From: Gemmatimonadota bacterium
GTDB taxonomy: Bacteria > Gemmatimonadota > Gemmatimonadetes > Gemmatimonadales > Gemmatimonadaceae
NCBI GenBank assembly: GCA_021298835.1
Contig: JAJTHG010000027.1
Span: forward strand, 62,001 to 126,000
Length of the DNA stretch: 64,000 nt
Direction: 5' to 3'
Part shown: piece by piece, positions 57,473 to 64,000 of the stretch
Layout of the letters: the number at the start of each line of letters is the position of its first letter
How positions within the stretch are numbered: position 1 is the first letter of the stretch
The notes under the pieces: model-generated
Seen by the model: only the letters and a program-made list of their open reading frames with translations
Told to the model about the DNA's origin: nothing
Database searches by the model: none
Program-made: the position numbers and the translations under genes

Positions 57473-58017
57473 GCGGTCGCCCCGCCCTGCACCGTGACGC
57501 CGTCGGTGCCGTCGAGCTCGACGACCTGCACGTCCACGCGCCCGCCGCGAGGGACGTCCACCGTCTTCCCCACGATGTCCGGCTGGATCGGGAGCTCGCG
57601 GCCGCCGCGGTCGACCAGCACCGCCAGCGCGATGCGCGCGGGCCGGCCGAAGTCGGCGAGCTCGTCGAGGGCCGCCCGGACGGTGCGGCCCGTGTAGAGC
57701 ACGTCGTCAACGATGACGCAGTTCGAGCCCTCGAGCTGCCAGGGCACGTCGGTCGCCCCGACGAGCGGTCGCGGGCCGACCGTCTGGAGGTCGTCCCGGT
57801 AGAGCGTGATGTCGAGGGCCCCCTGCGGCACGTCGAGCCCCTCGTGCTCCTTGATGATGCGCGCGAGCCGGTTGGCGAGCTGGACGCCGCGTCGCTGGAT
57901 CCCCACGAGGACGAGGGGGCGATCCCCGCCGCCGTAGAGCTCGACGATCTGGTCGGCCATCCGCTTGAGCGTGCGCTCCATGGCCTTGGCGTCGAGGAGC
58001 GGGCGGGGGGCAGGCAT
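57469..58017 (-). CDS. pyrR: PyrR: pyrimidine operon regulator / uracil phosphoribosyltransferase
   Basis: A 182-residue PRTase-fold protein. [20 protein letters not shown] is the PRPP motif, [18 protein letters not shown] and [17 protein letters not shown] are typical of PyrR. In Bacillus PyrR binds mRNA leaders to attenuate pyr genes. Here the ATG lies six bases after a -10-like CATATT, and pyrB overlaps the gene end, so no leader attenuator fits. The start is fixed by [20 protein letters not shown] at 58017. Confidence 0.95.
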   Translation of the reverse strand: MPAPRPLLDAKAMERTLKRMADQIVELYGGGDRPLVLVGIQRRGVQLANRLARIIKEHEGLDVPQGALDITLYRDDLQTVGPRPLVGATDVPWQLEGSNCVIVDDVLYTGRTVRAALDELADFGRPARIALAVLVDRGGRELPIQPDIVGKTVDVPRGGRVDVQVVELDGTDGVTVQGGATA

Positions 58018-58023
58018 GCCCGA

Positions 58024-58029
58024 AATATG
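58024..58029 (-). promoter_or_regulatory. candidate -10 box of leaderless pyrR mRNA
   Basis: Minus strand CATATT (four of six consensus bases), six bases (TCGGGC), then the pyrR ATG. It lies in a 43-base divergent region that also holds a -10-like box for the opposite gene. Confidence 0.42.
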
Positions 58030-58048
58030 GCGCAGCGGCCGAGGTGCC

Positions 58049-58054
58049 GATACT
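58049..58054 (+). promoter_or_regulatory. candidate -10 box of a leaderless mRNA (gene at 58061)
   Basis: GATACT (four of six consensus bases) is followed by exactly six bases (CGCCGC) and the ATG at 58061. Confidence 0.42.
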
Positions 58055-58060
58055 CGCCGC

Positions 58061-58627
58061 ATGCCGCCGGTGCCGCCCCCCACCCCGTTGCCGAACCTGC
58101 AGGGCCTGACCGACGAGGAACAGGCCGATGTCCAGGACGCGATCGACCAGGACAAGGAGCTGCGGTGGCTCGAGCGGGACGCCTCGATCGCCGAGCGCAC
58201 CCTGCTCGATACCCCGCCGGGGACGCGGGACGAGGACCTGCGGCGGCTGCACCGGGCCCACCACGACGCGCAGCAACGCCTCGCGGCGGCCCACGCCACG
58301 ATCCTCGCCTGGCTCGAGCCGCAGTTCGGCAAGCGGCGCCAGGCGCGCCTGCGGGGCGACGACGTGGTGATCCTCACGCGGGAAGAGTTCCGCGTGCTGA
58401 GCAAGGACGAGCGGGAGCTGCTCGAGCAGCCAGGCCGCGATCGCCTGCGCGCGGCGCAGGAGATCAAGCGACGGGCGCGGGACATCCTGACCGGGCGTGG
58501 CTGGCAGCCGCGCCAGCGGGCCGCGGCGGCGGTCGGCGCGGGGCTGCCGCTGCTCGGCGTGGGTGACTGGCGGGTTCGGGGCCGGCTCGACGCCGTGTTC
58601 GCGTCTCGGCGGCCGACCGGCCACTAG
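58061..58627 (+). CDS. uncharacterised charged helical protein
   Basis: A 188-residue soluble protein, not recognised. After a Pro-rich lead (MPPVPPPTPLPN) comes a highly charged helical region: DEEQADVQDAIDQDKELRW, RRLHRAHHDAQQRLAAAHAT, then an Arg-rich segment EIKRRARDILTGRGW and a Gly-rich end. No signal peptide or clear motif. Codon use matches its neighbours. The ATG is supported by a -10-like GATACT six bases upstream; longer upstream frames would overlap pyrR. Confidence 0.6.
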   Translation: MPPVPPPTPLPNLQGLTDEEQADVQDAIDQDKELRWLERDASIAERTLLDTPPGTRDEDLRRLHRAHHDAQQRLAAAHATILAWLEPQFGKRRQARLRGDDVVILTREEFRVLSKDERELLEQPGRDRLRAAQEIKRRARDILTGRGWQPRQRAAAAVGAGLPLLGVGDWRVRGRLDAVFASRRPTGH

Positions 58628-58673
58628 GCCCCGTCCGGGCACCGCGTCGCCTCGCGGCGATCGCGACGGGGCC
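58627..58673. terminator. hairpin between convergent genes
   Basis: GGCCCCGTC pairs with GACGGGGCC (58627-58635 with 58665-58673), with a smaller inner stem TCGCC / GGCGA. It joins the ends of the two convergent genes and lacks a T-tract. Confidence 0.45.
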
Positions 58674-59885
58674 TCACGCCGCGCGCGAATGCTCGGTCGG
58701 CCCGAGCACCTCGGCCGCCGCCCGCGCCTCGGCGGGTGCGTGACGCGCGACGGCGTGGGGGTCGAGCAGTTCGGACAGCGCGCGCTCGAAGGCGAAGGGT
58801 CCCTCCTCGTCCACGCGTTGCAGCGCGTCCCCCCGCGTCTCGCCGGGCGAGCGGTCGCGCTCGGCCGCCGTCACGTCCTCGGCCGCCGCGCGCTGCAGCA
58901 GCAGCCAATCGCACATGACTTCGGCCAGGCCGCGCTGCTCGGGTGTCCAGTGTTGGCGCACCGCCGCGTCGGCCAACATGGCGCGGGACGCGGCCCATCG
59001 GGCCAACGCCGCATCCAGGCCGCGACCGCCGCGCAGCGTCGCTCGGACCTGTTCGAGGAGCTCGAGGAGGTACGCCCCCCCCGGGCCATCCCGATCGGCC
59101 GCCAGCCGGGCGAGCACGTCGAGCACCGGCGGCGGCGTGAGGACGCCTGCATAGGACGACGCCCACAGCTTCGCCACGGCGTCATCGAGCGCGTGCCGTT
59201 CGGTCGGGGACAGGCGGGGATGCACGGACGCATCGAGGAGGGCGACGACCACGGTGGCGCGGAAGCCGAGGGCTGCGCTGTGCAGCGCGATCGCCATGTC
59301 GCGACGGTCCACGAAGTCCACGTAGCGAGGGGCCCCCGACCCACTCGCCGGCACTGCGATTCGCGGCGGGGCCACGCGCCCCGCCATCTCGGCGCGCAGC
59401 GCGAGCGAGCCGCGAATGCGGGCGGTATCCGGCCAGACGTGCCCCTGCGGCAGGGGCGCGTCGGCAGACAGGAGCGCCCGCAGCGAATCGGGATAGGTGC
59501 GGTTGGCCGGCAACGCGGCCGGCTCGGTGACCGGCACCGGGCCCGCCCCCTGGTTTGGCGGCTCCGCGGTTGCGGGTGCGGATGCCGGTGCGGATGCCGG
59601 AGCCGGTGCCGGTGCGGCGCGTCCGCTGCGGTCGAGCACCTCCGCGGACCGGCGCGTACGGGCCGGTCCTGCGTCCCGGGCTCGTCGCTGGCTCTCGAGC
59701 ACGATGAGCGCCCAAAGCGACGCGGTCGATCCGGCCCCGGCGAGCAGCAACCACGCCCCATGTCCGAAGAGCACGCCGGCGAGCGACGACGCTACCAGAA
59801 CGCCGAGTCCGCCGAGGGCGACGGCACCAAGGCGCGGATTGCCGCCGGCAACCAGTCGGGCGAAGAGGTATCGCAGGTACTCCAT
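58674..59885 (-). CDS. uncharacterised membrane-anchored protein
   Basis: A 403-residue protein. Two adjacent helices near the N-terminus (GAVALGGLGVLVASSLAGVL and HGAWLLLAGAGSTASLWALI), an Arg/Ala/Pro-rich linker (about 70-125), then a mostly helical soluble domain with RYVDFVDRRDMAIALHSAAL, GFRATVVVALLDASVHPRLS and RGLAEVMCDWLLLQRAAA. The frame is open upstream, but ATG 59885 gives the membrane start and avoids overlap with the divergent gene. Not recognised. Confidence 0.62.
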   Translation of the reverse strand: MEYLRYLFARLVAGGNPRLGAVALGGLGVLVASSLAGVLFGHGAWLLLAGAGSTASLWALIVLESQRRARDAGPARTRRSAEVLDRSGRAAPAPAPASAPASAPATAEPPNQGAGPVPVTEPAALPANRTYPDSLRALLSADAPLPQGHVWPDTARIRGSLALRAEMAGRVAPPRIAVPASGSGAPRYVDFVDRRDMAIALHSAALGFRATVVVALLDASVHPRLSPTERHALDDAVAKLWASSYAGVLTPPPVLDVLARLAADRDGPGGAYLLELLEQVRATLRGGRGLDAALARWAASRAMLADAAVRQHWTPEQRGLAEVMCDWLLLQRAAAEDVTAAERDRSPGETRGDALQRVDEEGPFAFERALSELLDPHAVARHAPAEARAAAEVLGPTEHSRAA

Positions 59886-59967
59886 CGTTCCGAGTTTCGG
59901 GCCGGACGACCGTGGGCTTGAGGGGCGCGGTTGCCCGTACTCGACATCGCGGCCAGCTTCCGCGACC

Positions 59968-60681
59968 ATGGTCCGCCATCCGCCCATCGGCACGGGAGGC
60001 TCGGTCGTCCGCGCGGCGATGCGCCGGACCCCGTCACTGACGGCGCTCACGAGACGCGAGCGCCGGCTGGTCGGCGCGCTGTACACGCCGCGGGCCATCC
60101 AGCGCTGGTTGCGCAACGTCCGGTACAACCGCGAGCACGGCGGCGAAACACTGCGCACGTTTCGCGGCGTGGTGCGAGACGGTACGGCGCATTGCCTCGA
60201 GGGATGTCTGGCGGCGGCCACGCTGCTCGACCAGCACGGGCATCCGCCACTGGTGCTGCACCTCGCATCGCAGGACGGGCTCGAGCACATCCTCGCCCTG
60301 TTCCGGCACCGGGGGCGATGGGGGGCGATCGGCCGCTCGCGCGACGAGGGGCTGCACGGACGGGCCCCGGTGTACCCGTCACTCCTCGCGTTGGCGCAGA
60401 GCTACATGGTGCCCTACGTGGACGGCAGCGGCCGCGTCGTCGGATGGGCAGTGACCGACCTCGACGCATTGCTGCCGCGCACCGATTGGCGGCTCGCCCC
60501 GACGAACGCGTGGTCGGTGGACCGGGCGCTGCTCCGGCTGCGGCACCGGCGGCTGCACATGTCGGAGCGCCGGTACCGTACGTGGCTGCGCCGCTATCTG
60601 GCGTACCGGGCCGCCGTGCCGGCGGCCACGCCGGGGGAGTGGCGCCGGTTCTACGGCGACGAAGCGCGATGGTGGTGGTGA
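59968..60681 (+). CDS. transglutaminase-like (Cys-His) superfamily protein
   Basis: A 237-residue soluble protein. The block VVRDGTAHCLEGCLAAATLL (Cys76), SQDGLEHILALFRHRGRWGA (His107) and IGRSRDEGLHGRAPVYPSLL resembles the Cys-His-Asp arrangement of transglutaminase-like proteins, with Cys at the start of a helix and His on a strand. The N-terminal LTRRERRLVGALYTPRAIQR and C-terminal MSERRYRTWLRRYLAYRAA are basic. It could be a peptidase or cross-linker; activity is untested. Divergent from the membrane protein at 58674 across 82 bases. Confidence 0.58.
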   Translation: MVRHPPIGTGGSVVRAAMRRTPSLTALTRRERRLVGALYTPRAIQRWLRNVRYNREHGGETLRTFRGVVRDGTAHCLEGCLAAATLLDQHGHPPLVLHLASQDGLEHILALFRHRGRWGAIGRSRDEGLHGRAPVYPSLLALAQSYMVPYVDGSGRVVGWAVTDLDALLPRTDWRLAPTNAWSVDRALLRLRHRRLHMSERRYRTWLRRYLAYRAAVPAATPGEWRRFYGDEARWWW

Positions 60682-60694
60682 CCCCCCCCGCGCG

Positions 60695-61675
60695 TCACGC
60701 CATTTCGAACGCGCGACCGAACGCGACGGCGAAGGAGAAGGCCTTGGCCTTCGAGCGGGTCTCCATCATCTCGGCAACGCGCTCGAGCCGCGCCGGGATG
60801 CTGCAGATCTTCTCCTGCGCCTTGCGGCCGATCTCATCGAGTCCGGTGAGCGTCTCGATCGCCCAGAAGCGGATCTGGTCCTCGACGATCTTGAGGTAGT
60901 CGCGCGGTCCGTAGATGCCGGCGCGGCGGACGACGTCGGCCATCTCCCGGAAGTGCGGCATGGAGATGCCGGGCATGTCGATGGCCGGCATGATCTCCGC
61001 CGCCGACGCGAGGGCGCGGTTCGGGTCGCGCGCGAGGACTTCCTTGAAGATGGTGCGGTAGAACGTGTAGTGGCGCGCCTCCTCCGACGCGACGTTCCGG
61101 AGCACCTCGCCGATGAGCGGCTCGTACTGCCCCGCCAGCTTGCCGACGTTGGCGTGGCTCACCTGCGTCGCCCGCTCCTGGAGGGTCGTGTAGACGAACA
61201 CGCGGTAGGGATCGGCGTCCCACGCGGGGTTGAAACCGGCGCGGATGTACTCGAACTGCATCCGTTCGAGGACAGGCTGGTCGAGGATGCGGCTATCGTG
61301 CGCGTAGTCGTGCAGGACCGCGCCGTGCCGATCCTCCTCCGCCGTCCAGAGGTTGGTCCACTTGTGCCAGAAGCTGTCGTTGCCGAGATAGACGGCGAGG
61401 AGCCGGTGGAAGTGCGGTAGCCCTTCCTCGGTGAGAAGGTTGAGGGCGAGGGCCACCCGCGCGGGGAGACTCACGCCGGCGGCGCGCTCGCGAAGCGTGG
61501 CGACGTGGGCGTCGGGATCGGTGTCGGGCGGCGGCGCGAGCAACTCGTTGGGGAACCAGAGCGGGCGCTTGGCCTCGTGGGCGACCATGAGGTCGTCAAC
61601 GACCGGTTCGAGGTCGGCGAGCACCTCGACCTTGGCGAGGGTCTCGAATCGGGCGGTATCGGCGGGACGCGTCAT
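60695..61675 (-). CDS. acyl-ACP desaturase (diiron, plant/mycobacterial type)
   Basis: A 326-residue ferritin-like diiron enzyme placing a double bond in acyl-ACP. The two iron motifs are WTAEEDRHGAVLHDY near residue 110 and VASEEARHYTFYRTIF near 196, each an EExxH. ALNLLTEEGLPHFHRLLAVY and DNSFW-type WHKWTNLWT segments match the stearoyl-ACP desaturase/DesA family. Soluble, needs ferredoxin. GGAG lies one base before the ATG, an unusually tight spacing. It probably sets membrane fluidity. Confidence 0.92.
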   Translation of the reverse strand: MTRPADTARFETLAKVEVLADLEPVVDDLMVAHEAKRPLWFPNELLAPPPDTDPDAHVATLRERAAGVSLPARVALALNLLTEEGLPHFHRLLAVYLGNDSFWHKWTNLWTAEEDRHGAVLHDYAHDSRILDQPVLERMQFEYIRAGFNPAWDADPYRVFVYTTLQERATQVSHANVGKLAGQYEPLIGEVLRNVASEEARHYTFYRTIFKEVLARDPNRALASAAEIMPAIDMPGISMPHFREMADVVRRAGIYGPRDYLKIVEDQIRFWAIETLTGLDEIGRKAQEKICSIPARLERVAEMMETRSKAKAFSFAVAFGRAFEMA

Positions 61676-61748
61676 GCTCCAAGGTGCACCGGCGGACGCG
61701 CGCGGGCTAGGCGCGCCGCGGCGCCCGCGGCGCGCGCGCGCACGCGCG

Positions 61749-62672
61749 TCAGCGAGACGACGGACGCCGGAACGCGGCGCACGGGTCCGGCCGTCCGGCC
61801 GGCGCGTCGGTCACCACGACGAGATCGTAGCGGCCACGCGTCGTCGCGGGCGCGGGCGGACGACCGGCCGAGTCGCGCTCGACGAACCCGACGGTGAGCA
61901 CGCGCCACCGGGGATGCGAGACCGCCAGGAGGCGCGGCACCGCGACGTCGCGCCGCACATGGCCGTTGCCGGCGAAGAGCCACGGCGTACCCGCGGCCCG
62001 CGCATCCACGATGGCGGCCGCCATGGCAGCGTCGCGCACGACCTGCGCGTCGCGCAGGCCGGCGATCATGGACGCCGGGAGCTGCCCGCAGTGGCCGGCG
62101 ACGAGTTCGGCATCGAGCGTGGCGCGGGCCGCGCTGTCGAGCGGCGCGGCGGCCACGACGGCGGCGAGCGGCGGCGGCGCCGCGCCGGCGCCGCGCCTGA
62201 CGACGTCGCGCAGGGCCTCGCGGCTCAGGTTCGTGCCGCGCATGGGGCGCCCGGCCGCGAGTGCCGCCTCGACGAGTGGGGCGTGCAGCGGCCACGCCCA
62301 GCCGGCGCGATCGAAGCCCGCGCGCTCGAGCCAGGCCTCACGCGACTCCCCGGCCGCCGGCGTCGGCACGGGGGCGTCCGCGCGAGCGAAGTGCTCGAAC
62401 ACCGCCATGGCGTCGGGCCCGGCCGCGGTGAAGAGCGCGGCGCGTGCCCGATGGTGGTCCGGGTTGTCGTGCAGTTCGCCGAGCAGCACCGCGTCGGCGG
62501 CCCGCAGGCGCGCGGTGAACTCCGCCGCCGACACCGGGGTGCCGTCCTCGGCCGAGAGCACGGGCCACGGGATGGCGACGGGGGCGCCGGAGCCTGAGGT
62601 GCCGCGACACCCGGCAGCGACAAGGAGGACGCCCAGCAGGCGGGCGGCCATGGGCGTTGAGATCGTGCGCAT
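61749..62672 (-). CDS. ChaN-family lipoprotein (Tiki/DUF399 superfamily)
   Basis: A 307-residue protein. MRTISTPMAARLLGVLLVAA then GC gives a type II signal peptide with lipobox VAAGC. The family motif VLLGELHDNPDHHRARAAL is near residue 58, AVFEHFARADAP near 90, PMRGTNLSREAL near 140 and LFAGNGHVRRDVAVPRLL near 230, a typical set of Glu/His positions. Relatives bind haem or act as metalloproteases. The ATG lies six bases after TACATT, and the longer frame upstream has no similarity. Confidence 0.85.
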   Translation of the reverse strand: MRTISTPMAARLLGVLLVAAGCRGTSGSGAPVAIPWPVLSAEDGTPVSAAEFTARLRAADAVLLGELHDNPDHHRARAALFTAAGPDAMAVFEHFARADAPVPTPAAGESREAWLERAGFDRAGWAWPLHAPLVEAALAAGRPMRGTNLSREALRDVVRRGAGAAPPPLAAVVAAAPLDSAARATLDAELVAGHCGQLPASMIAGLRDAQVVRDAAMAAAIVDARAAGTPWLFAGNGHVRRDVAVPRLLAVSHPRWRVLTVGFVERDSAGRPPAPATTRGRYDLVVVTDAPAGRPDPCAAFRRPSSR

Positions 62673-62678
62673 GCCGAT

Positions 62679-62684
62679 AATGTA
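62679..62684 (-). promoter_or_regulatory. candidate -10 box of a leaderless mRNA (ChaN-like gene)
   Basis: Minus strand TACATT, six bases (ATCGGC), then the ATG at 62672. On the plus strand the overlapping bases read GATAAT (62676-62681), a near-perfect -10 that could serve the divergent M28 gene, so both strands may share this small AT island. Confidence 0.48.
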
Positions 62685-62719
62685 CCGCTGCCCCCCGACC
62701 CCCCCTCTGCGCCCCGACC

Positions 62720-64000
62720 ATGCCCCGCCTCCGCCACGCCCTTCTGGCCGCCGTCGCCCTGCCCCTCGCCGTCCGGGCGCAGCGCCCTCGGGTGGCGGCA
62801 CCGCCGGTGGCGCCGCCCGCGACGTCCGCCGCGCCGGTGATCATCCCCGCCTTCGAGGACCCGCGGATCCACGATGTCGTCGCCGCGATCTCGTCGTCGC
62901 GCATCGAGCGGGACATCCGGACCCTCGTGGGTTTCGGGACGCGACACACGATGTCGGACACGCTCTCGCCGACGCGCGGCATCGGGGCGGCGCGGCGCTG
63001 GATCGTCGCCGAGTTCCGGAAGATCTCGGCGGACTGCGGGGGCTGCCTCGAGGTGCGCTACGTGAGCGACGTGGTGAAGGCGAGCCCGCAGACGCGCATG
63101 CGCGAGGACGTGCAGGTCGTGAACGTCGTGGCGATCCAGCGCGGGGCCACCGAGCCCGGACGATATGTGCTGCTGTCCGGCGACATCGATTCCCGGGTGA
63201 CCGACGTCCTGAACGCGACGGCCGACGCCCCGGGGGCGAACGACAATGCGAGCGGCGTCGCGGCGGTCCTCGAGGCAGCGCGCGTGCTCACGCGCCACCG
63301 GCCCGACGCATCGATCGTCTACGCGGCCCTCGCCGGTGAGGAACAGGGGCTCTTCGGCGGCGAGATCGTCGCGCGGACCGCCAAGGCCGAGGGCTGGCGC
63401 CTCGACGCGGTGATCAACAACGACATGGTCGGCAACATCCGCGGGATCACCGGCAACGTGTCGAACCTCACGGCGCGGGTCTTCGCCCCCGGGCTGCCGG
63501 CGACGACGAGCGCCGCGGAGCTGCGTCGCATCCTGACGACCGGCGGCGAGCTCGACACCCCGTCGCGCCAGCTCGCCCGCTACATCGCCCGGGTGGCGGA
63601 CACGTACTGCCCGAACCTCTCCGTCGAGATCATCTATCGGCTCGACCGCTACGGTCGCGGCGGCCACCACACGCCGTTCTTCAACGAAGGTGCCCCGGCG
63701 GTGCGGCTGATGGAGACGCACGAGGACTACACGCGCCAGCACCAGGACCTGCGCACCGTGGACGGCGTCGCCTACGGCGACGTGCTCGAGGGCGTGGACT
63801 TCGCGTATGCGGCCCGGGTAACGGGACTCGACGCCGCCACGCTCCTGTCGCTGGCCATGGCGCCCGCCGCGCCGGACTCGGTGACCATCCGCGGCGCGGT
63901 CCAGCCCTCGACGACGCTCCGGTGGAAGGCGTCGCCTGCCGCCGATCTCGCGGGGTACCGCGTGTACTGGCGCAAGCCGACGGATGCCCGGTGGACGCGG
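62720..64000 (+). CDS. exported M28-family metallopeptidase, N-terminal part (runs off the window)
   Basis: 427 codons are present without a stop. A signal peptide (LRHALLAAVALPLAVRAQ) leads to a Pro/Ala spacer and an M28 catalytic domain: VLLSGDIDSRVTD (residue 155 is Asp where the family has the zinc His of HxD), APGANDNASGVAAVLEAAR (bridging Asp175), LAGEEQGLFGGE (Glu207/208), INNDMVGN (Asp235) and RYGRGGHHTPFF (His316). The end (about residue 395 on) looks like an FnIII domain, TLRWKASPAADLAGYRVYWR. Probably an aminopeptidase of the cell exterior. Confidence 0.92.
   Translation, partial: MPRLRHALLAAVALPLAVRAQRPRVAAPPVAPPATSAAPVIIPAFEDPRIHDVVAAISSSRIERDIRTLVGFGTRHTMSDTLSPTRGIGAARRWIVAEFRKISADCGGCLEVRYVSDVVKASPQTRMREDVQVVNVVAIQRGATEPGRYVLLSGDIDSRVTDVLNATADAPGANDNASGVAAVLEAARVLTRHRPDASIVYAALAGEEQGLFGGEIVARTAKAEGWRLDAVINNDMVGNIRGITGNVSNLTARVFAPGLPATTSAAELRRILTTGGELDTPSRQLARYIARVADTYCPNLSVEIIYRLDRYGRGGHHTPFFNEGAPAVRLMETHEDYTRQHQDLRTVDGVAYGDVLEGVDFAYAARVTGLDAATLLSLAMAPAAPDSVTIRGAVQPSTTLRWKASPAADLAGYRVYWRKPTDARWTR

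Overview
The window is very GC-rich and gene-dense, with no stretch over about 160 bp without a gene. It reads as a chromosomal core region of a diderm bacterium. Several features together point to Gemmatimonadota or a close relative: GC-rich codon use, BshA (bacillithiol synthesis), an alternate GlmU-like sugar nucleotidyltransferase, fused Bat aerotolerance proteins and a DUF5683-like protein. This placement is an inference with moderate confidence. No tRNA, rRNA, CRISPR array, insertion sequence or prophage was seen.

Layout. (1) 1-15444, minus strand: murA-pgeF, then an intrinsic terminator or leader, then rimP-nusA-ylxQ-like-infB-rbfA-truB-ribF, secD-secF, tatD, fhs, a RidA-like gene and the start of a DUF5683-like gene. 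This couples ribosome maturation, translation initiation, protein export and one-carbon metabolism. (2) 15550-17051, plus strand: a DUF948-like protein and a zinc-dependent phospholipase-like protein. (3) 17021-25572, minus: a lipoprotein, serS, an orphan histidine kinase, pcrA and gatC-gatA-gatB. (4) 25805-29231, plus: a roadblock/LC7 protein, manC, an alternate GlmU and a metallo-beta-lactamase hydrolase. (5) 29300-33707: a secreted repeat-like protein (minus), then a SulP transporter and a beta-carbonic anhydrase (plus), a likely bicarbonate pair. (6) 33804-35872, minus: groES-groEL behind a perfect CIRCE operator. (7) 35993-52688, minus: sixteen co-directional genes, namely a site-2 protease, scpA, scpB, rluB, moxR, DUF58, a BatD-like small protein, batA, batB/C fusion, batD/E fusion, mutL, miaA, bshA, uppP, birA and coaX. 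(8) 52860-53099, plus: rpsT. (9) 53194-58017, minus: pyrR-pyrB-pyrC, a class II aldolase and a zinc-ribbon protein. (10) 58061-64000: two uncharacterised proteins, a transglutaminase-like protein, an acyl-ACP desaturase, a ChaN-like lipoprotein and the start of an M28 peptidase.

Genes inside runs are tiled by stop/start overlaps of ATGA, GTGA, TGATG or TAGTG type, usually without a Shine-Dalgarno sequence, and many starts are GTG. Several first genes instead carry a TANNNT-like -10 box exactly 5-6 bases before the ATG. That is the geometry of leaderless mRNAs, and it places the fhs start at an ATG two codons inside the longest frame.

Most notable points: MurA has Asp where fosfomycin alkylates Cys in other bacteria; rimP is preceded by a promoter and then an intrinsic terminator; the pyrR operon has no room for a classical PyrR attenuator; the RidA-like protein lacks the catalytic Arg; the Bat proteins are fused; and the leaderless-type starts recur through the window. 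No single new system stands out as certain. The strongest candidates are the leaderless signal set, the Bat/MutL/bacillithiol supra-operon and the zinc-ribbon protein attached to the pyr operon.
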